Below, piece by piece: positions 47,730 to 60,239 of a stretch of 64,000 bases of DNA (position 1 is the first letter of the stretch; every line of letters begins with the position of its first letter). The DNA is taken from the NCBI RefSeq assembly GCF_037893015.1, contig NC_133661.1:189051991-189115990 (forward strand). The letters run 5' to 3'. This stretch comes from Macrotis lagotis (taxonomy: Eukaryota > Chordata > Mammalia > Peramelemorphia > Peramelidae). The translations under genes and the position numbers were made by a program. Under the pieces are notes generated by a model. It saw only the letters and a program-made list of their open reading frames with translations. It ran no database searches and was not told the DNA's origin.

Positions 47730-48479
47730 CCAAAGAGAAGTAAAGCTGATCATATTCTTTGAACCAGCTATTCCAATACTAGGCCTATATCTAGAATATA
47801 TCATAAAAATGGGAAAAGTCCCTCATATTCCAGCATATTCATAGCAGTTATTGTGGTGTGGCAAAGAATTGGAAATTGAGGAGATGCCCATCAGTAGTTG
47901 AAGGGTTGAATAATTTATGGCATATGAATATTATGTAGTATTATTGTTCTATAAAACACCATGAATAATTGTACTTTAAAGAAGCATGGATCTAATTACA
48001 TGAACTGATGCTGAGGGAAGGGAGCAGAAGCAAGAGAACATTGTAAACAATAACAACAGCATAGGGAGTTCATCATCCTTGAAGTTCAGAGAGCTGGGAT
48101 AATCATAGGAGACCTACAGAGGACAATGTTATCCTCAACTAGCAGAAGAAAAATAAAATATAATAATAAAAAAGCTGCTGGTTTTTTTCCTATCTTATGT
48201 TTCTGTTTCTTATCATTTAATCCTAATTCTTCCTAAGAAAATGAGTAATTGCTAAACATGTTTGCTTGTACAGTATTCATCAGATTGTTCACTACTGAGG
48301 GAAGAAGACTGAGAAGGGAGGGTGGAAGGAAATTATAAAACTTAAAAATATGCATATGGATGATTGTGGAAAAAACTTCCATAACATTTAATTTGAAAAA
48401 TGAAAAGAAATATCAATTGTGAAAAAAGGAACTGACGCCTAAAATGAAAAAAAAATTTAAAAATATGAATAAATAAACA
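47730..48479 (+). mobile_element. Old L1, ORF2 3' end and 3' UTR
   Basis: A worn PAIPILGLY motif (about 47763), then gtggcaaagaattggaaatt, a worn YYCSIRN region and actgatgctgagggaaggga, and a long 3' UTR ending in A-rich sequence. Only its first 85 bp have a counterpart in copy A (14930-15015). Confidence 0.7.
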
Positions 48480-48618
48480 AGAAAGATGCTTGAGAGGAGA
48501 ATAGAATTTTAGAGAAGATCAATATGAAAAAATATCTGGAGAAGTTTTAATGGAAATAGGAAGGAAGTGACTTCTTTCTTAAAGGTACATGAACCTATTA
48601 AAATTTTCCTCTCAGAAA
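48480..48618 (+). mobile_element. L1 ORF2 endonuclease fragment, left piece
   Basis: The tail of this piece (ttcctctcagaaattggtaaatct) corresponds to the PLSELDKSN codons of L1 ORF2. It resumes at 50102 after the HAL1-like insertion. Confidence 0.6.
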
Positions 48619-48825
48619 TTGGTAAATCTTTATTTTTTATTTTTTTAAATTTTTTATTAGATTTATTTTATTTTGTTCAAATGATTTTTATACATTACTA
48701 AAATATTCTTGTTTAAGAGTAAACATAATACCCCTTCCCCCCAAAATATAGACCCTCATGAGCAATAAAGTAAAGGAAAGAGGAAAAAATTAAAATTAAA
48801 ACTAAAAATTAATAATAATAGGGGC

Positions 48826-48970
48826 AACTAGGTGGCACAGTGGACAGAGCACTGGCCTTGGAGTCAGGAACACCCAACCCAAATCCAGCCCCAGACACCC
48901 AGCAATCACCCTGCTGTGCTACCCTGGGAAAGCCACCTCAAACCCAATGCCCTGCAGAAACCAAAAACCA
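48826..48970 (+). repeat. SINE-type module 1 of HAL1-like copy D
   Basis: A fuller version of the module at 16433-16545: gggcaactaggtggcacagt, actggccttggagtcaggaa, cacccagcaatcaccc. Confidence 0.85.
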
Positions 48971-48981
48971 AAAAAAATCCT

Positions 48982-49036
48982 AATAATAATAATAATTATT
49001 ATTATTATTATAATTATAATTATATTAATAATTATA
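48982..49036. repeat. (AAT)n(ATT)n linker
   Basis: Palindromic-looking AAT then ATT run between SINE modules 1 and 2; a similar AAT-ATT run lies at 16391-16432. Confidence 0.85.
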
Positions 49037-49037
49037 A

Positions 49038-49190
49038 TAGGGGCATCCAGGTGGCACAGTGGAAAGAGCACTGGCCCTGCAGTCAGGAGCACCCAGGTTC
49101 AAATTCGACCTCAGACACCCAACAATCACCCAACTGTGTGACCCTGGGCAAGCAACCCAATCTCATCTTCCCCACAACCCCCACAAAATA
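49038..49190 (+). repeat. SINE-type module 2 of HAL1-like copy D
   Basis: It reads ggggcatccaggtggcacag, cactggccctgcagtcagga, cacccaacaatcacccaact and gtgtgaccctgggcaagc; the counterpart of 16611-16757. Confidence 0.85.
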
Positions 49191-49414
49191 ATAATATAAA
49201 TAAGAATAATAAAATGTTCTTCAGCCTGTTCTCCAACCCCACCAGCTCTGTTGTGGGTGCATCACATTCTTTAGGATTAGTCCATCACAAAAGCTACTTC
49301 TATATTTTTCCACTTTTGCCATTGCTGATCATAAATCCCTCCACTGGTTCTTACCCAGTACCATACACTAGATTTTCTCTCTCCTTTCACTTTGTCCCTC
49401 TTCTTAAATGTATT

Positions 49415-49555
49415 GTAGGGTTACTGAGTGGCACAGCAGACTGATCAGCAGTCCTTGGGCCAAGAGGCCCTAGGTCTACAAACCACCCCTAAGGCACAGC
49501 AAACACCCTTATGGTCCCAGACAGGCCATCTAATCCCAGCCCCTTGCAAGAAGTA
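49415..49555 (+). repeat. SINE-like module 3 of HAL1-like copy D
   Basis: It runs from gggttactgagtggcacagc to ccatctaatcccagcccctt; the counterpart of 17018-17155. Confidence 0.55.
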
Positions 49556-50101
49556 AAAAAGAAAATGTGTTATATCTAACCACTCTCCCCCATGGTCCAC
49601 CCTCTCCTTCATCATTTATACCCCTTCTCCTCCATTCCCCTTCTCTCCTTACTCCTGATGTCCATACCCCACTGAGTATATATTCTGTTTCCTTTCCTAG
49701 CTACCTCTGATGAGAGCAAAGATTCCCTTGCCTTCCCCCCTTCCATATCATTTCAATAGCTCATTGAAATAAAAAACTTATTATATGAAAATATCTTAAC
49801 CTATTCCACCTCTCCTTTCTCTTACCCCCATTTCATTTCCCCTTTAGCCATTGAATCAATTTTTACAATATATTATATCTTCAAATTCAGCTCTCTCCTG
49901 TGCTTCATCTATAGAAGCTCCATCTGCCTGCTCTATTCAACAAGAAGGTTCATATGAGTATTATCAGTATCATTTTTCTATTCAGGAATACATTTAGTTC
50001 ATCATCATAAAGTCCCTCATATTTTACCCTTCTCCTTCACTCTCTGTGCTTCACCTGAGTCCTGTATTTGAAAATCAAACTTTCTAAAACTTGGTAAATC
50101 T

Positions 50102-50870
50102 AATAAAAAATAAAAAAAGAAAGAAATTGAGAAACTGAGTTGAATTTAGGAAAAAATACATATATTAGACCCCTCAAATAAATTGAATGAAAATAAAAAA
50201 GTATTTACCTCTTTCTCAGGGAAACATAACCCCTACTCATAAATTGACTATATATTAGAGCATAAAATTTTCAGAAGCATATTCAGAAAAGCAGAAATGC
50301 CAAATGATTTTAGTATATAATAATGCAATTAAAATTACTTTTAATAAAATACCATGAACACTATTGTTCTTTTAGAAACCAGGAGGGATGGGAATTCATG
50401 GAAGCCTGTAGGGATTGGTATGAACTGATGCTGAGTGAGATGAGCAGAACCAGAAAATCACTGTCCACCCTAACAGCAACATGGGGGCGTTGTTCAACCT
50501 CGATGACCTCACTCATTCCATCAGTGCAACAATCAGGGACAATTTAGGGCTGTCTGCAATGGAGAATACCATCTGTATCCAGAGAAAGAACTGTGGAGTT
50601 TAAACAAAGACCAAGGACTATTACCTTTAATTTAGAAAAAAAAATCTGATATCTTATGGTCTGATCTTGCTATCTCTTATACCTTGTGTTTCTTCCTTAA
50701 GGATATGATTTTTCTCCCATCACATTCAATTTGGATCAGTATATACCATGGAAACAATGTAAAGACTGGTAAATTGCCTTCTGTGGGGTTGGGCGGTGAG
50801 AGGTAAGATTAGGGGAAAAAAATTTGTAAAACTCAAAATAAATAAAGTCTATAAAAATTAAATTAAATTA
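50102..50870 (+). mobile_element. L1, right piece: endonuclease fragment joined to ORF2 C-terminus and 3' UTR
   Basis: It resumes the endonuclease (gtaaatctaataaaaaataa), has worn HKLTIY-SIKF text near 50240, then near 50345 jumps to ORF2 C-terminal codons (EHYCSFRNQEGWEFMEACRDWYELMLSEMSRTRK, 50350-50455). A complete 3' UTR follows, ending in aaattaaattaaattaaat (about 50870). The RT is deleted. Confidence 0.78.
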
Positions 50871-50909
50871 AATATCATGGAAGGCTAGATTAAAAGTAAT
50901 TGTAATGAG

Positions 50910-51473
50910 TTCCAGGGTAAAGTCAAGATGGTGGCATGAAGCATACATGCTCCTAGAGCATACTACACAATCTTAATTGTAGTCTCTAAATGGACCATAA
51001 AACTACTGATGCCACAAAAATAAATACAAACTCTAAACATGTTTTTAACTGTAGACACTGTGAAGTATCTTTATGAAAGATCTGCCTCTTCCAGAGTAAA
51101 GCCCATCTCAGAAAGAGAACAGAAAAGTCAACAGGAGACATTAAGACACAGCACAGTCCAGATCCAATCATCTAGAAACAGTACAGGTCTGGTCAGTTAG
51201 ATTACAAGCCAGTAGAGGGAGTCCCAAATACAACAAAGTCTTTACCTTGGGAACAAGGGGAAAAGACAGGACAGGGTTGGGAACAAACCACTGACTAGGC
51301 AAAGCCTGTACATTAAGGAGAAAATAAATCTTTGCATAGGCATGGCCTTGACTGCAAAGACAACATATTAGTCAGTGATAAAACAGGGATTAGACCCCAG
51401 ACTCAACACAAAACCTTTGTATCTATATTCTCTAAATGCCAGGAGTAGAGCTCAAAGAATCAAAATGAGCACA
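50910..51473 (+). mobile_element. L1 5' UTR fragment
   Basis: It begins gagttccagggtaaagtcaa with CAAGATGG at 50924-50931, and continues with 5' UTR-like, CA-rich noncoding DNA. No ORF1 follows, so only the 5' end of the element remains; the right limit is uncertain. Confidence 0.55.

Positions 51474-51513
<40 letters not shown>
51474..51513. repeat. (CA)n microsatellite
   Basis: About 19 CA units. Confidence 0.93.
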
Positions 51514-51516
<3 letters not shown>

Positions 51517-51944
51517 CTAAAAGAGGGCTAAGCATATAAAATTACTGTGTACATAGAGGTGATAAAAAATGCCAACTCATATTAAGAAAGTTGCAAAATA
51601 TTTCCTACAAATGAAGTCTCTTTTTAATTTTCTTTAAATTTTTAAATATTTACTTATTTTTTTCAATAGCCTTTTAATTTATTTCTTTATAAATATCATT
51701 TTTTTTCACACACAACCTGGAATTTACTTCAGATTTAAAATACTAACCATAGATAGAATTCAAGTCTAAAATTACTCTCCCCATGGACCCAAAATAATTT
51801 ATATTAATTTCCTGATTAAGCTTATCTAAAGGTAGATGTGACCATAACAACCTCCTCTCCCAATCCTAATATTACCTCCCTATTTCCTAAGACCCTAAGA
51901 CTCAAGATCCTCTGATTGTCTTTTAAAGCCCTTCTTAACTCAAT
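51514..51944. other. Unassigned AT-rich DNA
   Basis: No gene or recognisable repeat; a T-rich stretch near 51606-51710 may be a worn LINE 3' end. Confidence 0.35.
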
Positions 51945-52528
51945 TCTTTCCTTTTCTTTTTTTACTCTTTTTAGTTTATTTTTTATATTATTATTACAAT
52001 AATCTTGTTGAGAGAATAAACATAACCCCTCCCCAAAAAGATAGAGCAACCTCAAGAACAGCAAGAAAGAAAAGTATACTTTGGTCTATGTTCAGATTCC
52101 AATGGCTTTCTCTCTGGATTGAGTTGTCTTTTTAATCATAAATCAGCCAGAGAAATTGCTTCATTATTTTTCTTATTTTCCTATTACTAGCTGTATTTCC
52201 TATTTTCTTATTACTAACTGTATTTTCCTCCACTCTTTTCCTCCCCAATCTCATTTTTTCAAACCTATCTCTCCTTTCACCCTGTCCATGCTCAGAAGTG
52301 TGTTTTATCTGAGTACCGTCTTCCATGAACCTCCCTATCCTCTATCAACTAAACCCCTTCTTCTCTCACCCAATTCCTCCTTATCCCATCCCTTTCCTCT
52401 CACTTTTCTCTAGGGTGAGATAGATTTCTATACCCTATTAAGTGTGTTTGTTATTTCCTCTCTGAACCCTTTCTGATGAGAACGAAGTCTCACTCATTCC
52501 CCCTCGGCTTCCCCTTTCCTCTCCATTG
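51945..52528 (-). mobile_element. HAL1-like element, copy E, 3' part
   Basis: The 3' noncoding text (acaataatcttgttgagaga, cctccccaaaaagatagag, tctataccctattaagtgtg, ttctgatgagaacgaagtct) is collinear with copies C and D but has none of the three SINE-type modules. It is cut at the TSD tcaaagattttt (52529-52540) by the L1 insertion and continues at 62121. Confidence 0.82.
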
Positions 52529-55070
52529 TCAAAGATTTTTCTTTTTTTCTTTTTTTTAGAAAGATTTTATTAATTTTGAGTTTTACAAATTTTCCCCTAT
52601 TCTGGCTTCTCTCCCCCTCCCACAGAAGGCAGTATGTTAATCTTTAAATTGTTTCCATGATATGATCTAAGTTGAATGTGATAAAAGAGAAATAATATAC
52701 ATAAGGAAGAAAATAAAGAATAAGAGAAAGTAAAATTACATAATAAGATAACAGGTTTTTATTCGAAATTGAAGGTAATAGTTTTTGGTCTTTTTTCAAA
52801 CTCCACAAATTTTTCTCTGGATACAGATAGTCTTCTCCATTGTAGATAGCCCCAAATTGTCCCTGTTCGTTACACTGATGCAATGAGCAAATCCATAAAA
52901 AATGATTATCACTGCCATTTTGCTGTTGGGGTGTACAGTGTTTTCTGGTTCTGCTCATCTCACTCACCACCATGCAAATCCTTCCATGATTCACCGAATT
53001 CCCATCCCTCCTAGTTTATAATGGAAAAACAGTGCTCCATGACATGCATATTACCACAGTTTGTTAGGTTATTCTCCAATTGAATGACATTCACTTAATT
53101 TCCAGTATGTTGCCACCACAAACAGGGCTGCTATGAATATTTTTCTATGAGTGATGTTTTCACCCTTTTTCATAATCTCTTCAGGGTATAGACCCAGTAG
53201 TGGAATTGGTGAAGCAAAGGATATGCACATTTTTGTTGCAACTTTAGGTGTAATTCCAAATTGCTCTCCAGATAGATTGGATGAGTTCACAGCTCCACCA
53301 ACAATGTATTAGTGCCCCATTTTTCCCACATTCCTAGCAACCATAGTCGTTGTCCTTTCTGGCAATATTCGCCAGTCTGAGGGGTGTGAGGGGGTACCTC
53401 AGAGAAGTGTTCATTTGCATTTCTCTAATAAGTAGTGATTTAGAGCAATTTTTCATTTGACTATGAATTGCTTTGATTTCCTCATCTGTAACTTGCTTTT
53501 GCATATCCTTTGATGATTTGTCAATAGGGGAAATGACTTGTTTTTTTGAAAATTTCATTCTGTATATTTTAGAAATGAGTCCTTTGTCAGAAATATTGGT
53601 TGTAAAATTTTTTTTCCCAATTGGCTACACTTCTTTTGGTCTTGATTATGGTGGTTTTGTCTATGCAAAAGGTTTTTAATAAAATATAATCAAAATTATA
53701 TAGTTTGTTTTTAAAGATGTTATCCATCTCTGTTTCCCTTTCCCTAGATCTGAAAGGTAAACTACTCCTTGATCTTCTAGTTTGCTTATAATATTGTTTT
53801 TTTATGCTAAATCCTGTATCCATTTTGAATTTATCTTGGTATAGGGTGTGAGTTGTTGGACTAGTCTACGTTTCTTACATATTAATGTCCAATTTTCTCA
53901 ACAGTTTTTATTGAAGAGAGTAGAATTTTCATCCCACCAGCTGGACTCTTTGGGTTTAGCAAACTATAATCCTTTCCTGCTATTTCACCTAGTCTATTCC
54001 ACTGATCCACCACTCTATTTCTTAGCCAATACAAGACAGCTTTGATTACTGATGCATTATAATATATTTTAGATCTAGTAGGACTAAGTCACTTTCTTTT
54101 GCAATTATTTTTCATTAAATCCTTGAAAATTCTTGATTATTTATTTCTCAGTAAGTATATAGTTAGAACCTTTTCTTACTCATTAGAGTAATTGTTTTAG
54201 AATTTTGATGGGTAGGACACTAAAAAGTATTTTAATCTTGGTAGAATTGTCATTTTTATTATATTAGGTTGACCTGTCCATGAGGTGTTTACCCAGTTAT
54301 TTAAATATGATTTTATTTGTGTGAAAAGTGTTTTAATTGTTTTCAAAAGGTTTTGAGTCTGCCTTGGCAGGTAAACTCCCAGGTATTTTATATTGTCTGA
54401 GATTACTTTGGATGGGATTTCTCTTTCTATCTCTTTCTGCTTTATCTTGCTAGACATATCTAGAAATGTTGATGATTTTTGAGAGTTTATTTTATATCTG
54501 GCAACTTCACTAATTATTTCTAAGCAGTTATTTAGATGAATTTTTGGGAATCTCTAGGTATACCATCATATAATCTGCAAAGAGTAAGAGTGTCTTCTAT
54601 TCCTTCCCAATTCTAATAGCTTCAATTTATTTTTCTTCTCTTATTGCTGAAGCTAACATTTCTAATACAATATTGAATAGTAGTGTTGATAATGGGCATC
54701 CTTGTTTCACCCCTGAACTTATTGAGAATTCTTCTAGTCTATCCCCATTATATTTAATGCTTGTTGATGGTTTCAGATATTATTATTCTGATTATTATTC
54801 TGAGGAACAATATATTTATTCCTACATTCTCTATTGTTTTTAGTAGGGATGGGTGCTGTTTTTGTCAAAAGCTTTGTCAGCATCTATTGCTATGATCATA
54901 TGATTTCTGATAGGTACTTTTATTGTTATAATTGATTATACTAACAGTTTTACTAATATTGAAACAACCCCACATTCTGAGGATAAATCCTACTTGATCA
55001 TAATGTATTATCCTAGTAATAGCTTATTGCAATCATTTTGCTAAGATTTTAATTATGATTTTTGCATCTA

Positions 55071-55864
55071 TCTGAAATCAAAGCAATTCATAGTTACATG
55101 AAAAATTCCTCTAAACCATTGCTTATTAGAGAAATGCAAATTAAAGCATCTCTGAGGTATCATCTCACACCTCACAGACTGGACAATATGACCAGAAAAG
55201 ACAATGATCAATGTTGGAAGGGATGTGGGTACTCTGGGACACTAATACATTGTTGGTGGAGATGTGAATTCAGCCAACATTTCTGCTGAGTAATTTGTAT
55301 TTACACCCAAAGGGAAACAAAAATTTGCATGTCCTTTGATCCAGTAACACCACTACTGGGTCAAAATCCTGAACTGCTTATGAAAATGGGTAAAAACATC
55401 AACTGTATAAAAATATTCCCTGTTTGTGGTGGCAAAGAATTGGAACTTAAGTAAATGCCCTTCAGTTGGGTAATGGGTTAACAAATTGAGGTATAAACAT
55501 GGCATGGAACACTATTGCTCTGTTAGAAACCAGGAACTATGGGAATTCAGGGAAGCATGGAAGGATTTGCATGAACTGATACTCAGTAAGATGAGCAGAA
55601 TCAGAGAAACAGTGTACACTCAATCCATCAGTGCACCAATCAGGACAATTTTGGGCTGTCTGTGATATACAATATTATCTGTATCTAGAGAAAGAATTGG
55701 TGACTTTAAGCAAAGACCAAAGACTATTACTTTTGATATAGAACAAAAAAAAGTGTTATCTTATTATGTAATTTTACTATCTCTTATACTTTGTGTTTCT
55801 TCCTTAAGGATATGATTTCTGTCTCATCACATTCAAATCAAATCAATGAATAAAACAAGAAAAA
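55071..55864 (+). mobile_element. 5'-truncated L1 (ORF2 3' end and 3' UTR) inserted in the minus-strand L1
   Basis: It begins within ORF2 C-terminal codons (EIKAIHSYMKNSSKPLLIREMQIKASLRYH) and includes CWKGCGYSGTLIHCWWRCE (cysteine motif kept, 55210-55272), the rest of ORF2 and a 3' UTR ending aaaacaagaaaaa. The direct repeat gatttttgcatcta (55057-55070) and gatttttgaatctt (55865-55878) marks the target site, and the RT sequence of the host L1 continues on both sides. Confidence 0.9.
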
Positions 55865-57158
55865 GATTTTTGAATCTTTATTCACCAGGCCGTTAGTTCT
55901 ATAATTTTCTTTCTCTGTTGTAACTCTTCCTGATTTAGGTATCAGCACCATATTGGTGTCATAGAAAGAGTTAAGGAGATTTCCATCTTCACCTATTTTT
56001 CCAACAAATTTATATAGAATTGGGACCAATTGCTCCTTGAATGTTTGAGAGAGTTCATTTGTGAATCCATCTGGCCCTGGATATTTTTTGTTAGGGATTT
56101 CAATAATGACTTGTTGAATTTCTTTTTCTGAGATAGGTTAATTTAAGTTTTTAATTTCCTCTTTATTTAATCTGGACAATTTATGTATTTGTAAATATTT
56201 GTCCACTTTATGTAGATTGTCAAAGAGTTGGGAAAAATAATTCTGAATTATTACTTTAATTTCCTTCTCATTGGTGGAGAGTTCACCTTTGTCATTTAAG
56301 ATACTACCACTCTGGTTTTGTTCTTTATTTTTTTAATCACATTGAACAGAGGTTTATCAATTTTATTGGTTTTTCAGAAAACCAACTCTTGGTTTTATTT
56401 ATTAGTTCAATAGCATTCTTGTTTTCTATTTTATTAATTTCTCCTTTAATTTCCAGAATATCTAAATAGGCATTTAATTGGGGGGAGGATAATTTGTTTT
56501 TAATCTAATTTTTAGTTGCATATTTAGTTCATTGATTTCCTCTTTCTCTAATTTATTCACGTAAGCATTTAAAGATATAATATAACCTCTGACTGCCTTT
56601 TTGAGTATATCCCATAGCTTTTGATATGCTGTTTCATTATTTTCATTATCTAGGAAAAAATAATTCTTTCTATCATGTGTTGCTTTATCCACTCATTCTT
56701 TAAAATGAGGTGATTTTGTTTAAAATCAGTTCTGTGTCTATATCTCCCTGGAACAGTGTTGCATGTGATTTTTATTGCATAATGATCTGAGAAATATGCA
56801 TTCATTATTTCTGCCTTTCTGCATTTGATCATTAGGTCTTTATGCCCAAGTACATGGTCAATTTTTGTGAAAGTGACATTTACTGCAGAAAAAAGTATAT
56901 TCCTTTCTATCCCATTTCAAATTCCTCCTTAAGTCTATCATATCTAGGCTTTCTAACAATCTATTTACCTCTATAACTTCCTTCTTGCTTATTTTATAAG
57001 ATTTATTTAAGTCTGAAAGTGGGAGCTTGAGGTTTCCCACTAGTAGAGCTTTGCTATCTATGTCTTTCTGTAGCTCTTTCAACTTCTCTAAGAATTTGAA
57101 TGCTATACCATTAGGTGCATACATATTTAATATTGAAATTACTTTATTGTCTATGGCA

Positions 57159-57316
57159 CTATTTTTTTTTTTAGTTTTAGGAAGGCAAATGGGGTTAAGT
57201 GGCTTGCCCAAGACCACACAGCTAGGTAATTATTAAGTTTTTGAGGCCGGATTTGAACTCAGGTACTCCTGACTCCAAGGCTGGTACTCTATCCACTGCA
57301 TCACCTAGCCGCCCCA
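57159..57316 (-). mobile_element. Marsupial tRNA-derived SINE, 9-bp TSD
   Basis: A full minus-orientation copy (caaatggggttaagtggctt to catcacctagccgcccca) with TSD tctatggca at 57150-57158 and 57317-57325, in the endonuclease region of the host L1. Confidence 0.94.
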
Positions 57317-57856
57317 TCTATGGCAGCTTTTAGGAGGATATAGCTTCCTTCTTTATCTTATTTAACACTACCTATTTTTGGAACTGCTTTGTCTGAGATA
57401 AGGATTTCCACCTCTGTTTTTTCCACTTCAGCTGAAGCAAAATATATTTTGCTCCAACCTTTTACCTTTATTATTTATGTATCTCTCTACTTCAAATGAG
57501 TTTTTAATAAGCAGCATTTTGTTGGATTCTAGTTTTTAGTCCACTCCACTAGTCACTTATGATTTAAGGGAGAGTTCATCCCATTCACATTGAAAATTTT
57601 AAATGCTAACTCTTTGTTGTCCTTCATGCTATCTTCCCTCTGTTTGTATTTTCCCCTTTTCTCTTTATACATATTCACCAATATTTTGTTTCTGATTACC
57701 ACCACCTTCAGTGTATTTGCCCTCCTATATTGATCACCCTCCCCTTTCTTTCCCCTTTCCCTTTTCCCTTCTTCCTTCCCTTCAGTCTGTTAGTCACTCT
57801 TTTTCTCCCCTCCAATCTCCCCTTTTCCCCTTTTAATACTTGAAAGGTTATGTGTA

Positions 57857-59848
57857 ACTAAATTAATATGGAGAAATAAAAGAAAAAAAGCATTTCCAAG
57901 GATTTAATGAAATATAAGTGCAAAAGAAGGTGGCTTAGCCCTAGTAGATATAAAAATAAATTATAACTCATCAGTCCTTAAATATGTCTGGTATTGTCTA
58001 AGAAATAGAGTGGTGGTACAGTGGAATAGATTAGTTGCAATAACAGGAAATGATTATAATAACCTGTTGTTTGCTAAACACAAAGAGTCAAGCTATTGGG
58101 ATAAAAATACTCTCTTTGTCAAACAATGCTGGGAAAATTGGAAGTTACTATGGAAGAAACTTAGATTAGCCCAACACCTCATAACCTATACCAATATGAG
58201 CTCAAAATGGATATAGGATTTTAACATAAAAATAATATTATAGGCAAACTAGAAGATCAAGTTTTAGTTTACCTGTCAGATCTAAGGGCAGGGAAGCAGT
58301 TTATGACCAAGGAACAGATGGAGAACATCATTTAAAAACAAACTAGATAATTTGGATTACATTAAATTTAAAATGCTTTTGCACAGAAAAAAAAATCAAT
58401 GTAGCCAAGGTCAAAAGAAAAGTAGCACATTGGGAAACAATTTTACAACTAGTATTACTGACAAAGTATTCATCTCTAAAATATACAGAGAACGGAATCA
58501 AATTACCAAAAAAGCAAGCTATTCCCGAATTGAGAAATGATCAAAGGATATGCAAAGACAATTTGCAGCTGAGGAAATCAAAGTGATTCATAGTCATATG
58601 AAAAATTACTCTAAATCATTACTTATTTGAGAAATGCAAATTAAAGTATCAGATACCATCTCATACTTCTCAAGCTGGCCAATATGACCAGAAAGGACAA
58701 TGATCAATGTTGGAAGGGATGTGGAAAATCAGGTACACTGATACATTGTTGGTGGAGCTGTGAACTCAGTCTTTCTGGAGAGCAATTTGGAATTATGCCC
58801 AAAGGCAATAAAAATGTGCATACCCTGTGATCCAGCAATACTACTACTGGGTCTCTACCCTGAAGATCTGATGAAAAGGAGTAAAAATATCACTTGTACA
58901 AAAATATTCATAGCAGCCCTGTTTATGGTGGCAAAGAATTGGAAATTAAGTGAATGTCCTTCAGTTGGTGGATGGCTTAGCAGAATCTTTGGTATATGTA
59001 TGTCATGGAACATTATTTTTCTCTTGGAAACCAGGAAGGATGGGAATACAGATAAGCATGGAATAATTTGCATCAACTGATGCTGAATGAGAGGAGCAGA
59101 ACCAGAAAAATATTGTATACCCTAACAGCAACATGAGGGTGATGATGAATCTTGATGGACTTACTCATTCCATCAGTGTAACAACCAGGGATAATATGGG
59201 GCTATCTGAAATGGAGAGTACCATCTTTATCCAGAAAAAGAATTGTGGAGTTTGACAACCAGAAGACTAAAGACTACCTACTACCTTCAATTTAGAGAAC
59301 AAAACATGTTTTCTTATTCTCTAATTTTGCTGTCTCTTATACTTTAATTTTCCTCATTAAAGATAAGATTTCTCTCTCATCACATTCAACTGATATCAAT
59401 GTATACCATGGAAAGCATGTAAAGATTAGCAGACTGCCTTCTTTGGAGGGGGTGGCAGGAGGGAAGCAAGAATAAGAGAAAATTTATAAAACTCACAATA
59501 AATAAAATCTTTCTTAACAAAGTAAGGTTTTAAATATTCCAAAACTATCCACAATATGCAAATACATATCATGGCAATATTAATACATATTAAAGGGGGG
59601 GACTTATAATTTGTGTAAAGTTTTATACATCATGGCTCTTTTTCTTCTTTTTTTTAGTTTATTTTTTTTGCAAGGCAATGGGGTTAAGTGGCTTGCCCAA
59701 GGCCACACGGCTAAGTAATTATTATGTGTCTGAGGCTGGATTTGAACATAGGTACTCCTGACTCCAGAGCCGGTGCTCTATCTACTGTGCAACCTAGCCA
59801 TCCCCTCTTTTTCTTCTAAAATAATATCTGTATACTTACAAAAAAATC
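57857..59848 (+). mobile_element. 5'-truncated L1 (mid-ORF2 to 3' end) with possible extra 3' DNA
   Basis: It starts in ORF2 after the RT domain (actaaattaatatggagaaa) and runs through QHLI...MSSKW, the NNFTTSITDKVFISKIYRERNQI region, the cysteine motif, IPCDPAILLLGLYPEDLMKRSKNITCTKIFIAALFMVAKNWKLSECPS (58805-58965) and a 3' UTR with aataaataaaatctttctt near 59500. Some 325 bp of unrelated DNA (about 59521-59848, including a later SINE) lies between this tail and the point near 59850 where the host L1 spacer resumes. Host text flanks both sides (gaaaggtta at 57847-57855; gaaaggtaa near 59853). Confidence 0.75.
59649..59804 (-). mobile_element. Marsupial tRNA-derived SINE, 13-bp TSD
   Basis: A full minus-orientation copy with an exact TSD ctctttttcttct at 59636-59648 and 59805-59817. 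Confidence 0.95.
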
Positions 59849-60239
59849 AAAAGAAAGGTAAGATAATTTTCTTAATTGTGTGTGTAAGTTCACTTTAAGT
59901 CAAGTCTGATGAGTTGAATATTCACTGGGTTCTCACCTCTTTCCTTCTTCCCCTCTGTTACACTAGGTTTTTGGACCTCTTTTCTTAATATTTTCCCCTT
60001 TCAATCTCTTCCATCCTCTCTTTTCCTTATTACTTTCCCCCTTTTGTAGGTGTTATTGTTTTCAATCATTCAATCTGAGTTACAGAAAGGTTATGTGTAC
60101 ATCACTTCTTACTAAGTATATTCTCTCTCATAGACTTACAATTCTCATGTGTTTTTAATCCCTAGATTTAGCCACTTTCATCTTATTAGATAATAATCTC
60201 ACAGATAAACCATGAGTGACCATAGCTTCTGAATAAGCA

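Larger units (their letters stand above)
48630..50090 (-). mobile_element. HAL1-like element, copy D: 5'-truncated, SINE-bearing 3' region, 11-bp TSD
   Basis: The minus-strand element runs from about 50090 (just after the ORF1 end) through 3' noncoding DNA to a T-rich end at 48630. An exact TSD ttggtaaatct lies at 48619-48629 and 50091-50101, within an L1 endonuclease. The 3' noncoding text is collinear with copy C, including three plus-strand SINE-type modules at 48826-48970, 49038-49190 and 49415-49555. Different target and truncation from copy C mean a separate insertion event. Confidence 0.88.
52640..57650 (-). pseudogene. L1 ORF2 of the 52541-62108 element, broken and interrupted
   Basis: Reading the minus strand from 57650: NVNGMN endonuclease start (about 57580), worn QETHL region, PNGIAFKFLEKLKELQKDIDSKALLVGNLKLPLSDLNKS (about 57010-57110), DHYAIKITCNTVPGRYRHRTDFKQNHLILKNEW (about 56690-56790). 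RT text follows, with the active site reading FADY (ttgcagattatatg, reverse complement near 54570) instead of FADD. The C-terminal KMCISFASPIPLLGLYPEEIMKK and KIFIAALFVVA codons lie at 53110-53240. It is split by a plus-strand L1 and by a SINE. Confidence 0.85.

Noticed and set aside
48832-49191. 119-codon plus-strand frame (and 16291-16620)
   Set aside because: Both are SINE modules and AAT linkers read as protein.
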